Source: Alphaproteobacteria bacterium
GTDB taxonomy: Bacteria > Pseudomonadota > Alphaproteobacteria > GCA-2731375
DNA length: 47,460 nucleotides
Assembly: GCA_030746295.1 (NCBI GenBank)
Contig: JASLMY010000011.1
Location: 1-47,460 of the forward strand
Reading direction: 5' to 3'
Shown here: positions 27,981-36,196 of the stretch, piece by piece
Numbering within the stretch: position 1 is the first letter of the stretch
Layout: every line of letters starts with the position of its first letter
Translations under genes and position numbers: made by a program
Notes under the pieces: model-generated
What the model saw: only the letters and a program-made list of their open reading frames with translations
Told to the model about the DNA's origin: nothing
Databases searched by the model: none

Positions 27981-28385
27981 ATGGACAGGAGCTATGCCGA
28001 GATCGTCGAGGTGCTGCAGCGCTATTTCGACGGCTTCTACACCAGCGACGTGAAGATGCTGCAGGGCGTCTTCCACCCGAGCTGCCACCTTTACAACGCT
28101 TCCGCCGGGCCGCTGATCGACGACGACATGGATGTCGTCTACGAGCGGGTCAGCAACCGCACGCCGCCGGCGGCGGAAAATCAGAAGCGGCTCGACCGAG
28201 TCCTCTCGATCGACCGCTCGGGCCCCGAATCAGCGCTCGCCAAGGTGCAAATCGCGATCGGACCAAACCTCTACACCGACTACCTGACCCTCCTCCAGAT
28301 CGAGGGCCGCTGGCAGATCATCTCCAAGACCTACACCTCCGTGCCCATCGCGGTGGAGCGGGCGGAGGCGCAAGCGGCCGAGTAG
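27981..28385 (+). CDS. NTF2-like / SnoaL-type small protein
   Basis: 134 residues with the cone-shaped NTF2-like pattern: an N-terminal helix YAEIVEVLQRYFDGFYTSDVKMLQGVFHPSCHL, then strands ending LLQIEGRWQIISKTY, as in the putative lumazine-binding/SnoaL-like family. ATG 27981 is preceded by GAGGGAGAG. Such proteins are isomerases, cyclases or binding proteins for small organic molecules; no catalytic residues can be assigned. It lies 19 bp before the [2Fe-2S] gene of the flavoprotein operon and is probably co-transcribed, so it may handle that system's substrate or product. Confidence 0.85.
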   Translation: MDRSYAEIVEVLQRYFDGFYTSDVKMLQGVFHPSCHLYNASAGPLIDDDMDVVYERVSNRTPPAAENQKRLDRVLSIDRSGPESALAKVQIAIGPNLYTDYLTLLQIEGRWQIISKTYTSVPIAVERAEAQAAE

Positions 28386-28393
28386 GGCCGGGC

Positions 28394-28399
28394 GGAGGG
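28394..28399 (+). promoter_or_regulatory. Ribosome-binding site supporting a TTG start at 28405
   Basis: GGAGGG lies 5 bases before TTG 28405. No ATG or GTG in a suitable place gives the full [2Fe-2S] domain, so this site decides the rare start codon of the small subunit gene. Confidence 0.6.
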
Positions 28400-28404
28400 C
28401 TTCC

Positions 28405-28698
28405 TTGTCTTCGACGGGACGCCGGCTCGGGCAACGCGAGGGCGCCCCCTTCCACTTCGGCTTCGACGGTCGGGAGATCGAAGCCTGGCCGGGCGAGAGC
28501 GTGGCCGCCGCCCTGCTGGCCGCCGGCGAGACGGTCTTGCGGCGCGAGGGGGAGCGCGATGCAAGAGGCCTCCTCTGTGCCATCGGTGTCTGCTGGGAAT
28601 GCCGCCTCACCATCGACGGCGAGGCCAACCGACGCGCCTGCATGACCGAGGCGGCTCCCGGCATGTGCGTTGCCAGCCACGACGGCCGCAACGGATGA
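28405..28698 (+). CDS. (2Fe-2S)-binding small subunit of a three-component dehydrogenase (HcnA-like)
   Basis: 97 residues from a TTG start. Ferredoxin-fold small subunit: FHFGFDGREIEAWPGESVAAALLAAGE is the typical N-terminus. The cluster ligands are in LLCAIGVCWECRLTI and RACMTEA (C-x4-C-x2-C-x11-C). Families with this subunit are hydrogen cyanide synthase HcnA, opine oxidase gamma-type subunits and D-hydroxyproline dehydrogenase. It passes electrons between the two flavin subunits encoded by the next genes. The stop overlaps the next start as ATGA, so translation is coupled. The exact enzyme cannot be told from this subunit. Confidence 0.92.
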   Translation: MSSTGRRLGQREGAPFHFGFDGREIEAWPGESVAAALLAAGETVLRREGERDARGLLCAIGVCWECRLTIDGEANRRACMTEAAPGMCVASHDGRNG

Positions 28699-30086
28699 GC
28701 CGCTATATCGCCGTCGTCGGCGCCGGACCCGCGGGGCTCGCGGCTGCGACTGCGGCCCGGGCCCGCGGCGCCGAGGTGGTGCTGATCGACGAGGCGGCCC
28801 AGCCCGGCGGCCAGATCTATCGCCAGCCACTCGAGGGACTCGATCTCCCGGCACCGGCTTCGCCGGCCGAGGCGACACGCAAGACGGCGTTGCTGGCCGC
28901 CTTCGACGCGATCCGGAGCGAGATCGACTATCGCTCGGGCACCACCGCCCATGCCCTCTACCCCGGGCCGGAGCTGCACATCGCCGACGCGCACCGTTCC
29001 GAGGTCCTGAAACCGGACGCGGTCATTTTGGCGACCGGCGTCACCGAGCGGGCGCTGCCGTTTCCGGGCTGGACCCTGCCGGGCGTCCTCTATGCCGGCG
29101 GCATGCAGGCGCTGTTGAAGGGCCAGGGGGTGTTGCCACCGGAGCCGGTCGCCGTCGTCGGCACCGGGCCGTTGCCGCTCGTCGTCGCAGCCGAGTTGGT
29201 CGCGGCCGGCGCCGAGGTTGCCGTAGTGGCCCTGGCGCAGCCCTTCCGACGGATGGCGCGCCGGCCGCTCGGCCTCTGGGCCGGTCGAGAAGCGGTGCGC
29301 GAGGGCATCGAACATATCCGGAGCCTCAGCAGCGCCAAGGTGCCGGTGCTGCAGGGCTGGCTGCCGCTCCGGGCCGAGGGCGGGGATCGGATCGAGGCCG
29401 TGGTCCTGGCGCCGACGGACGGACAAGGTGGACCCGATGCCGGCCGCGCCCGGCGGGTGCCCGTGGCCACGATCGCCCTCAACCACGGATTCGTCGCCAA
29501 CGCCGAGCTCGCGCTCATGGCCGGTGCCGAGCCCGGCTTCGAGCTCGCCCGGGGCGGCTGGCACGCCCAAGCGGACGCACTCGGCCGAACCTCGGCCCCG
29601 GGCATCTTCGTCGCCGGCGATGCGGCCGGGCTGCGCGGCGCCCGCGTGGCCGCCGCCGAGGGCCGGATCGTCGGCGCCGCGGCGGCGGAGTCGGCACTCG
29701 ACCCACGACGCCTGCGACGCGAGCTCGCCGCCGCCTTCGCCGAACGGCGCCGGCAGGGTGCCTTCCAAGGGGCCGTGCAAGAGACGTTGCGCCTGCCTCC
29801 GGCCGCCTGGTCGGTGGCGGCGCCCGAGACCGTGATCTGCCGCTGCGAGGACGTCAGCCGAGCCCGGCTCGAGACCGCCTTCGCCACCGGCCATCGGGAC
29901 CTGGACGCGATCAAGCGCAACACCCGGGCCGGCATGGGACGGTGTGGCGGCCGCGGTTGCCTCGCCACCATCGCCGCCCTGGCGGCGGCCGGCGATCCGG
30001 GCCCACAGACGGCGCCGATGCGGGGCCGACCGCTCGCCCGCCCGGTGAGCCTGGCGGCCCTCGCCAATCGGGAAGGTGCGTCGTGA
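28695..30086 (+). CDS. FAD/NAD(P)-binding dehydrogenase subunit with BFD-like [2Fe-2S] domain (HcnB / opine oxidase A-like)
   Basis: 463 residues from ATG 28695, overlapping the preceding stop by 4 bp. It begins YIAVVGAGPAGLAAATAARARGAE (FAD Rossmann) and AAQPGGQIYRQP. VAVVGTGPLPLVVAAELVAAGAE is the second dinucleotide site, and SAPGIFVAGDAAG binds FAD near the end. The C-terminal BFD-like domain has VICRCEDVSRARL and MGRCGGRGC, giving four cysteines for an extra [2Fe-2S] cluster. This architecture matches the HcnB, NoxA/OoxA and D-hydroxyproline dehydrogenase alpha subunits. It oxidises an amino or imino acid together with the neighbouring subunits and feeds electrons to the respiratory chain. 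Substrate unknown. Confidence 0.93.
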   Translation: MSRYIAVVGAGPAGLAAATAARARGAEVVLIDEAAQPGGQIYRQPLEGLDLPAPASPAEATRKTALLAAFDAIRSEIDYRSGTTAHALYPGPELHIADAHRSEVLKPDAVILATGVTERALPFPGWTLPGVLYAGGMQALLKGQGVLPPEPVAVVGTGPLPLVVAAELVAAGAEVAVVALAQPFRRMARRPLGLWAGREAVREGIEHIRSLSSAKVPVLQGWLPLRAEGGDRIEAVVLAPTDGQGGPDAGRARRVPVATIALNHGFVANAELALMAGAEPGFELARGGWHAQADALGRTSAPGIFVAGDAAGLRGARVAAAEGRIVGAAAAESALDPRRLRRELAAAFAERRRQGAFQGAVQETLRLPPAAWSVAAPETVICRCEDVSRARLETAFATGHRDLDAIKRNTRAGMGRCGGRGCLATIAALAAAGDPGPQTAPMRGRPLARPVSLAALANREGAS

Positions 30087-31228
30087 GGGCGGTCGCGAAC
30101 GACATTCTGATCGTCGGCGCCGGCGCTTATGGTCTGGCGACCGCTTGGTGGCTGGCCGAACGCGACAGCGGTGCGGCGATCCGCGTGGTCGACGGCGGCG
30201 CCTTCGCTTCCGGCGGCACCGGTCGCAACGTCGCCGGCTTCCGCATGCAATGGGGGCTGGAGTTCAACGTGCGCCTCAGCCAGGAGAGCATCGCCTTCTT
30301 CGAGGAGGCGGGTGAGCGCCTGGACTACCCCGCCGGCATCGACTTGAAGCAGGGCGGCTACCTCTTGCTGGCGCACACGGAGGCCGACTTGGGCCGGCTC
30401 CGCGAGGCCAACGCCGTGCACAAGGATTTGGGCGTGCCGAGCGAGCTGCTGTCGGCGGCGGACTGCCGGCGGATCGCCCCGATCGTTGCGCCAGAAGGAC
30501 TCCTCGGCGGCTCGTTCTGCGCCAAGGACGGTACCGCCTCGCCCTTCCTCTGGCTCGACGCTCTGCTGACCGCCTGCCGCCGCAGGGGCGTCGACATCGA
30601 CTACGGCACCACCGTCCGCCGCATCGTACTGACGTCGGGCGGCTTCGAGGTCGAGACCGACGCCGGTGCGATTTCCGCCGCCAAGATCCTGATCTGCACC
30701 GACTGGCAGACGCCGGAGCTCTTGGCACCTCTCGGCGTCGAGCTGCCGATCACCGGCCTCGCCAAGGAGGCGATGGCGACCGAGCCCTGGGCCGACGTGC
30801 TGGGGCCGCTGCTGGTAGCGCTGAAGCGCGACACGGTGATCGCTCAGGTCAAGCGCGGCTCATTCCTGGTCTACGCGCCGATGCCCGACCGCGCCGGCCA
30901 GGATTTCGACTCGACACCGCCCTATCTCGGCCACGCGGCCAGCGCCTTCGTCGACCTGCTGCCGAGCCTAAGTCACCTCAAGGCACTTCGCTGCTGGACC
31001 GGCGTCGTCAGCCAGACCCCCGACATGCAGGCGGTCCTGGGCGAAACGCAAGTTCCGGGCCTCTTCGTCGCCGTCTCGGCCTACAAGGGCTTCATGACCT
31101 CGCCCGCGGTCGGCCGGCTGATGGCCGAGCTGCTGCTCGACGGCCATTCCAACCACCCGGCGGCGGCCCCCCTGCGCCCCGGCCGCTTCGCCACCGGTGA
31201 CCTGGTGCCCGAGCCCCTGACCGTCTGA
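30083..31228 (+). CDS. FAD-dependent amino-acid oxidase/dehydrogenase subunit (DAO family, HcnC / opine oxidase B-like)
   Basis: 381 residues from GTG 30083, which overlaps the upstream TGA (GTGA) and is preceded by GGAAGGTG. N-terminal FAD site DILIVGAGAYGLATAWWLAE, then the DAO/sarcosine-oxidase feature ASGGTGRNVAGFRMQWG. LKQGGYLLLAHTEADL and a C-terminal LFVAVSAYKGFMTSPAVGRLMAELLL complete the fold. This is the likely catalytic subunit, oxidising a C-N bond of a glycine-, sarcosine-, opine- or proline-like substrate. It ends the co-directional run and is convergent, 7 bp away, with the glutathione transferase gene. Lack of hydroxyproline- or opine-pathway genes nearby leaves specificity open. 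Confidence 0.93.
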   Translation: MRAVANDILIVGAGAYGLATAWWLAERDSGAAIRVVDGGAFASGGTGRNVAGFRMQWGLEFNVRLSQESIAFFEEAGERLDYPAGIDLKQGGYLLLAHTEADLGRLREANAVHKDLGVPSELLSAADCRRIAPIVAPEGLLGGSFCAKDGTASPFLWLDALLTACRRRGVDIDYGTTVRRIVLTSGGFEVETDAGAISAAKILICTDWQTPELLAPLGVELPITGLAKEAMATEPWADVLGPLLVALKRDTVIAQVKRGSFLVYAPMPDRAGQDFDSTPPYLGHAASAFVDLLPSLSHLKALRCWTGVVSQTPDMQAVLGETQVPGLFVAVSAYKGFMTSPAVGRLMAELLLDGHSNHPAAAPLRPGRFATGDLVPEPLTV

Positions 31229-31235
31229 ATGTGCC

Positions 31236-31847
31236 TCAGATCTGCTCCGGCAGCGTCTCGCGCATCGAGCGGCGCTCGTCAAAAGCAGCGTACCAGTCGG
31301 CAATCGTCTTCCGGCGCCGGCGCCAAGGAAGGTCGGGAAAGCGGAAGTCGAGATAGCCCAAGGCGCAGGCGACGGCGAGCGTACCGATGTTGCTCTGCCG
31401 GCCGAGCTCGCCCGCTTTCGCCACCTGATCGAGCGCGCCCACGGTCCTGACGATGTCGCCATGGCGGCGTTCGATGAACTCCGTCGAACGCTGCCGCGCC
31501 GGGCGCAGGAGCTCGGCCCTGAGCGGCACCGCGCAGTCCATGATGCCGTCGCCGACGGCCTGGAACTTCAGCGCCCGCCAGCGCGCCTTGCCCCTCGCCG
31601 GAAACATCTTGCGCCTACGGTGCAAGGAATCCAGGTACTCGCAGATCACCGGGCTGTCGAACAGGACCTCGCCGTCGTCGCACTCGAGCGCCGGCACCCG
31701 GGCCAACGGATACTTGCGATGATAGCCGCCGGTATTGCGGCGCGGATCCTGCTGCACCAAGGGAACGCGGTCCTCGAGCCCGGTCTCCAGGACCAGGGCG
31801 CGGACCTTGCGCACGTAAGGCGACATCGGCGAGCCGAACAGCTGCAT
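31236..31847 (-). CDS. Glutathione S-transferase family protein
   Basis: 203 residues from ATG 31847 (AAGGAG 7 bases upstream). The thioredoxin-like N-domain MQLFGSPMSPYVRKVRALVLE has the Ser-Pro-Tyr-Val-Arg active-site loop of bacterial GSTs. YPLARVPALECDDGEVLFDSPVICEYLD holds the cis-proline and the gamma-glutamyl-binding segment. The C-domain is all-helical with ALGYLDFRFPDLPWR. Probably conjugates or reduces electrophiles with glutathione. The 117 bp upstream shows no obvious promoter, and the unknown small gene at 31965 is in the same direction. Confidence 0.92.
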   Translation of the reverse strand: MQLFGSPMSPYVRKVRALVLETGLEDRVPLVQQDPRRNTGGYHRKYPLARVPALECDDGEVLFDSPVICEYLDSLHRRRKMFPARGKARWRALKFQAVGDGIMDCAVPLRAELLRPARQRSTEFIERRHGDIVRTVGALDQVAKAGELGRQSNIGTLAVACALGYLDFRFPDLPWRRRRKTIADWYAAFDERRSMRETLPEQI

Positions 31848-31964
31848 CGCGAACTCCTTGTCGATCGGCCTGGGCAAGCTTCGGGCCGGTCAACCTAACA
31901 CCGCCAAAGGTGTCGGCAAACCGAGTCCAACGCAGGCTCCTCGGCCGCCAACGGTCAGACCCAC

Positions 31965-32279
31965 TCAGTCAGCCTGCCGCGCCTTGATGCCCTCCCAGAC
32001 GGGGCGGAAGTCGTAAGTGGCGTAGAACTCGGTTCGAAAGCCGCCCCAAGCGCTCTGCTCGATCGCTAGGTTGACCTCGCGCAGCTTCTCCGCCGGCAGC
32101 TTCAAGGTTACCACTTGACCGATCCCCATCATCACGTACCAGGAGACGACCTCGACGCCGTCGGGCGGAAACTTCTTCCAGAAGCTAGTCTCGTCCAACT
32201 GGGCGTTGATCTCGGCCAAGGGCCGCGACTGGTCGTGCTTCAGCATGATCGTCAGCATCATAGTGCCGGCATCACTCAT
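31965..32279 (-). CDS. Conserved small protein of unknown function
   Basis: 104 residues, soluble. Features: MMLTIMLKHDQSRPLAEINA at the start, then SFWKKFPPDGVEVVSWYVMMGIGQVVTLKLP and a helix before WGGFRTEFYATYDFRPVW. The beta-alpha-beta pattern with a strand GQVVTLKLP suggests a dimeric ferredoxin-like (GYD/Dabb-type) fold. I recall similar hypothetical proteins from alphaproteobacteria but cannot name a family. ATG 32279 has GAGGA about 10 bases upstream. Divergent from bipA across 146 bp; no functional clue from the context. Confidence 0.75.
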   Translation of the reverse strand: MSDAGTMMLTIMLKHDQSRPLAEINAQLDETSFWKKFPPDGVEVVSWYVMMGIGQVVTLKLPAEKLREVNLAIEQSAWGGFRTEFYATYDFRPVWEGIKARQAD

Positions 32280-32425
32280 GGCTTGCGTTTCCTCGCTTCA
32301 GGTACCAATTACGTCGACAAGGACGCTAGCCGAGAGCACAGTCGGCCCGCAATCTGGACGCGGGCGCTGGGCCCGTGTATCACTCCCGCCGCCGCAGCCC
32401 GTTAGCAACCGTTGGACCGCCCGCG

Positions 32426-34252
32426 ATGCAACGTCGCAACATCGCCATCATCGCCCATGTCGACCACGGCAAGACGACGCTCGTGGACGCCCTCTTTCGC
32501 CAGTCCGGCACCTTCCGCGCCAACCAGCGGGTCGCCGAGCGGGCGATGGACTACAACGACCTGGAGCGCGAGCGCGGCATCACCATCCTCTCCAAATGCA
32601 CCTCCGTCGTCTGGCGCGACGTCCGCATCAACATCGTCGACACGCCGGGCCACCAGGACTTCGGCGGCGAGGTCGAGCGTATCCTCGACATGGTCGACGG
32701 CGTGTTGCTTTTGGTCGACGCGGCCGAGGGGCCGATGCCGCAGACCAAGTTCGTCACCGCCAAGGCGCTGGCGCTGGGCCTGGAGCCGATCGTCGTCGTC
32801 AACAAGGTCGACCGCGCCGATGCCCGCCCGCACGAGGTCTTGGACGAGGTCTTCGACCTCTTCGCGCTTCTGGACGCGACCGAGGCGCAGCTCGACTTCC
32901 CGGCCCTCTTCGCCTCGGCCCGCGACGGCTGGGCGGCGACAGACCCGACGACGCCCGGCGGCGACCTTTCGGCCCTCTTCGACGCCATTGTCGAGAAGGT
33001 GCCGCCGCCCCAGGTAGCGCCCGAGGCGCCCTTCGCCATGCTGGCGACGCTGTTGGAGGCCGACCCCTATCTCGGCCGCGTGCTGACCGGGCGGATCGCC
33101 GCCGGCCGGGTCCGTGCCGGCGAGACCCTGAAGGCGCTGACGCCCGGCGGCAGCCAAGTCGAGAGCACGCGCATCACCAAGCTTCTCTCCTTCCAAGGCC
33201 TAGAGCGAGTGCCGGTCGAAACCGCCGAGGCCGGCGACATCGTCGCCATCGCCGGCTTCGCAACCGCCACCGTGGCCGACAGCCTGGTCGACCCGGCGGT
33301 GACCGAGGCGCTGGCGGCGCAGCCGGTGGACCCGCCGACGCTGGCCATGACCTTCTCGATCAACGACGGGCCGCTGGCGGGACGCGATGGCAACAAGGTG
33401 CAGAGCCGGGTCATCCGCGAGCGCCTGTTGGCCGAGGCCGAGGGCAACGTCGCGATCCGCGTCACCGAGACCGCCGACAAGGACGCGCTCGAAGTCGCGG
33501 GCCGTGGCGAGCTGCAGCTCGGCGTCCTGATCGAGACCATGCGCCGCGAGGGCTTCGAGCTCACCATCAGCCGGCCCCGGGTGCTCTACCGCGATGCCGC
33601 CGGGGGCGGCCGGGAGGAGCCGATCGAGGAGGTCCAGGTCGACGTCGACGACGCCTATTCCGGCGTCGTCATGGAGGCCTTGAGCCTGCGCCGGGCCGAG
33701 CTCACCGACATGCGGGCCTCGGGCGGTGGCAAGACCCGGCTCTCGTTTCTCGCCCCTTCGCGCGGCTTGATCGGCTATCACGGCCAGTTCCTGACCGAGA
33801 CCCGGGGCACCGGGATCATGCACCGTGTCGTCCACGGGTATGCGCCCTGGAAGGGGCCGATCCCACGCCGGACCACGGGCGTCCTGATCTCGACCACGGG
33901 TGGCCAGTCGGTCGCCTACGCGCTCTGGAACCTGGAGGAGCGCGGCCATCTCTTCATCGACCGGGGCGAGGCCGTCTATCCCGGCATGATCATCGGCGAG
34001 AACGCCCGTGCCGGCGACCTGGAGGTCAACCCGCTGCGGACCAAGCAGCTCACCAACATCCGCGCCGCCGGCAAGGACGACGCGGTCCGCCTGACGCCGC
34101 CGGTGCGCCTGTCGCTCGAGCAGGCGCTCGCCTACATCGAGGACGACGAGCTCGTCGAGGTCACGCCCAAGCACATCCGGCTGAGGAAGCGCCATCTCGA
34201 CCCGCACGAGCGCAAGCGCGCCAAGCGCCGCGCCGAGGCCGCCGCCGGCTGA
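32426..34252 (+). CDS. typA: Ribosome-associated translational GTPase BipA/TypA
   Basis: 608 residues, the usual length. Ribosome-binding GTPase needed for large-subunit assembly at low temperature and stress adaptation. G1 [10 protein letters not shown], switch I RERGITI, G3 [15 protein letters not shown] and G4 [10 protein letters not shown] are intact. The elongation-factor-like domains follow. The BipA-specific C-terminus includes [29 protein letters not shown] and [16 protein letters not shown]. The start at 32426 matches the conserved [15 protein letters not shown]. No clear ribosome-binding site precedes it; an in-frame ATG at 32375 is unsupported. A housekeeping gene between accessory ones. 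Confidence 0.97.
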   Translation: MQRRNIAIIAHVDHGKTTLVDALFRQSGTFRANQRVAERAMDYNDLERERGITILSKCTSVVWRDVRINIVDTPGHQDFGGEVERILDMVDGVLLLVDAAEGPMPQTKFVTAKALALGLEPIVVVNKVDRADARPHEVLDEVFDLFALLDATEAQLDFPALFASARDGWAATDPTTPGGDLSALFDAIVEKVPPPQVAPEAPFAMLATLLEADPYLGRVLTGRIAAGRVRAGETLKALTPGGSQVESTRITKLLSFQGLERVPVETAEAGDIVAIAGFATATVADSLVDPAVTEALAAQPVDPPTLAMTFSINDGPLAGRDGNKVQSRVIRERLLAEAEGNVAIRVTETADKDALEVAGRGELQLGVLIETMRREGFELTISRPRVLYRDAAGGGREEPIEEVQVDVDDAYSGVVMEALSLRRAELTDMRASGGGKTRLSFLAPSRGLIGYHGQFLTETRGTGIMHRVVHGYAPWKGPIPRRTTGVLISTTGGQSVAYALWNLEERGHLFIDRGEAVYPGMIIGENARAGDLEVNPLRTKQLTNIRAAGKDDAVRLTPPVRLSLEQALAYIEDDELVEVTPKHIRLRKRHLDPHERKRAKRRAEAAAG

Positions 34253-34338
34253 GCCGACGCCCTTCCTATTCCGGAACGCCGGCTGCTAGTCTCCCCGCCA
34301 TCCAATGGCGAGCCAGCGACACTGGGGAGGAGACAACA

Positions 34339-34653
34339 ATGATCGTCGAGGAACGGATCTACACCATCGAGGTGGGCAAGCTGCCGGAGATGCTGGCCCT
34401 TTACGAGGCCGAGGGCATGAAGGTCCAGAAGGAGATCCTGGGCAACATGGTCGGCTACTTCACCACCGACATCGGGCCCTTGAACCTGCTCGTCCACATG
34501 TGGGGCTACAAGGACCTGAACGACCGCGCCCGGCGCCGGACGCGGCTCTTCAAGAACAAGCAGTGGCTCGGCTACGTCGCCAAGGTGCGGCCCTGGATCC
34601 AGACACAGGAAAGCCGGATCTTGATGCCGGCGCCGTTCTCGCCGATCAAATAG
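34339..34653 (+). CDS. NIPSNAP family protein
   Basis: 104 residues with a ferredoxin-like alpha-beta barrel pattern. Begins IVEERIYTIEVGKLPEMLALYE, the NIPSNAP hallmark. GNMVGYFTTDIGPLNLLVHMWGYKDLNDR and WLGYVAKVRPWIQTQESRIL follow. GGGGAGGAGA precedes ATG 34339. Small NIPSNAP proteins often sit in bacterial catabolic operons with transporters or CoA enzymes; their biochemical role is not settled. It lies 117 bp before the Liv-type binding protein and in the same direction, so it may belong to that module. Confidence 0.92.
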   Translation: MIVEERIYTIEVGKLPEMLALYEAEGMKVQKEILGNMVGYFTTDIGPLNLLVHMWGYKDLNDRARRRTRLFKNKQWLGYVAKVRPWIQTQESRILMPAPFSPIK

Positions 34654-34770
34654 GCTGGCCACCGGCGGCGGCACGATGCATTATAGAATGGCGACATTCG
34701 ACAACCGGGCGGTCGTGCAGAGGCGCACCGTCAACAAGATCGAAACGACATGATAGGGAGGCTACAGATA

Positions 34771-36093
34771 ATGAGATTCAGAACCGATCGGACGCTCGGC
34801 GCCCTTCTGGGCACCGCCGTGGCCGCGGGTTTGGGCCTGGGTGCGACCGCAGCCAAGGCGCAGGACAAGGTGGTGATGGCGGTGCCGGCGTTCCTGACCG
34901 GCGCCGGCGCGCCGGCCTTCGGCATTCCGGCCAAGAACGGTGCCGAGCTGATCATCAAGGGCATCAACGACGGCACGCTTCCGGCGCCCTACAACTCCAA
35001 GGGCCTGGCCGGTCGGCAGATCCAGGCGATCTTCTACGACGAGGCCGGCGGCGGCACCAAGCAGGTGACCGAGCTGCGCAACAAGGTGCAAAAGCAGAAT
35101 GTCGACATCGTCGTCGGCTACATCTCGTCCGGCACCTGCGCCGCGGTAACCCGCGTCGCGGAGGAACTGAAGGTCCTGACCATCGAGACCGTCTGCGGCA
35201 CACCTCGGGTCTTCGAGGAACTGGACAAGAACCCGAAGTACGTCTTCCGGACGATGAACCACGCCACCGGCAACAACGTCTCGGCGGCGCTTTACGTCGC
35301 CAAGAAGCTGGGCGGTCAGATCAAGGGCTATGTCGGCCTCAACCAGAACTACGCCTGGGGCCAGGATTCCTGGCGTGACTTCGACCTGGCGATGAAGACC
35401 CTGGCACCCAACGTCAAGGCGGCCAGCAAGCAGCAGTTCCCGAAGCTCTTCTCGGGCCAGTACGGCGCCGAGATCTCGGCCTTGCTGCGGGCGAAGCAGG
35501 ACCTGGTGCACTCCAGCTTCTGGGGCGGCGACCTGGAGGCATTCTTCGCACAAGGCACCGCGCGCGGTCTCTTCAAGAAGAAAAAGTTCGTCTTCACCGT
35601 CGGCGAGACCGTCGCCTACCGCCTCGGCAAGAAGTTTCCAGAAGGCCTCATGGTCGGGACGCGTGGCCCGTATGGCATGTACGTGGTCGACGATCCGACG
35701 CCCCTAAACCAGTGGTTTCAGAAGAACTACCGCAAGGCCTATGGCGAGCCGCCCTCGCAGCCGTCCTATCAGTTTGCCCAGGGCGTCTTGGCGGCGAAGT
35801 ACGCCTACGACAAGGCAGCCACGGACGCCGGCAGCTTTCCGACCACGGATCAGGTGATCAAGGCGCTGGAAGGGGCCACCTATCCGACCTTCGTCGGCAA
35901 TGTCGAGATGGCGCTTTCCAACGGCCACCAGGCAATCACCGACGACCGCTGGGGCGTCACCGTCTGGGACGACAAGCGCGGCGAGATGGTCCTCAAGGAC
36001 ATCGAGATCTTTCCCGCCCGTTGCGTGATGCCGCCGGCAGGCGTCGGCTCCATCGAGTGGCTGAAGGGCGGCATGAAGGGCGCCAAGTGCTAG
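34771..36093 (+). CDS. Branched-chain amino acid-type ABC transporter substrate-binding protein (LivJ/LivK-like)
   Basis: 440 residues from ATG 34771 (GGGAGG upstream; an ATG at 34750 would put this site inside the gene). Signal peptide: basic MRFRTDR, hydrophobic core, cleavage after ATAAKA. The mature chain begins QDKVVMAVPAFLTGAGA, family 6 periplasmic-binding type I fold. VDIVVGYISSGTCAAV and YVFRTMNHATGNNVSAA line the ligand cleft, followed by GLNQNYAWGQDSW. It carries the ligand to the membrane complex encoded by the next four genes. The ligand may not be an amino acid, given the cupin and ThDP enzymes behind the operon. Confidence 0.94.
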   Translation: MRFRTDRTLGALLGTAVAAGLGLGATAAKAQDKVVMAVPAFLTGAGAPAFGIPAKNGAELIIKGINDGTLPAPYNSKGLAGRQIQAIFYDEAGGGTKQVTELRNKVQKQNVDIVVGYISSGTCAAVTRVAEELKVLTIETVCGTPRVFEELDKNPKYVFRTMNHATGNNVSAALYVAKKLGGQIKGYVGLNQNYAWGQDSWRDFDLAMKTLAPNVKAASKQQFPKLFSGQYGAEISALLRAKQDLVHSSFWGGDLEAFFAQGTARGLFKKKKFVFTVGETVAYRLGKKFPEGLMVGTRGPYGMYVVDDPTPLNQWFQKNYRKAYGEPPSQPSYQFAQGVLAAKYAYDKAATDAGSFPTTDQVIKALEGATYPTFVGNVEMALSNGHQAITDDRWGVTVWDDKRGEMVLKDIEIFPARCVMPPAGVGSIEWLKGGMKGAKC

Positions 36094-36108
36094 CCTAGAA
36101 CGGAACTC

Positions 36109-36136
36109 CCGGGGGCCGCCTCCGAGCGGCCCCCGG
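36109..36136. promoter_or_regulatory. Strong intercistronic hairpin after the binding-protein gene
   Basis: CCGGGGGCCGC at 36109-36119 and its exact complement at 36126-36136 form an 11-bp perfect stem with a 6-base loop, 15 bp past the stop. No T-run follows, so full termination is unlikely. Such hairpins commonly protect the 3' end of the binding-protein mRNA so that it is made in excess over the permeases. Confidence 0.7.
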
Positions 36137-36196
36137 AGACCTCTCTCCGGGACCCGATACCCCCGCCCCCAAAGACCGCGAAGCAAGGACGCAACG

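Noticed and set aside
28230..30421. Long minus-strand open frames opposite the flavoprotein operon
   Set aside because: They mirror the real FAD genes and have no ribosome-binding site or family motif.
32206..34338. Plus-strand open frame overlapping bipA and running into the NIPSNAP gene
   Set aside because: Out of frame with BipA motifs and rich in Arg/Pro; the NIPSNAP protein begins at 34339 with its own strong site.
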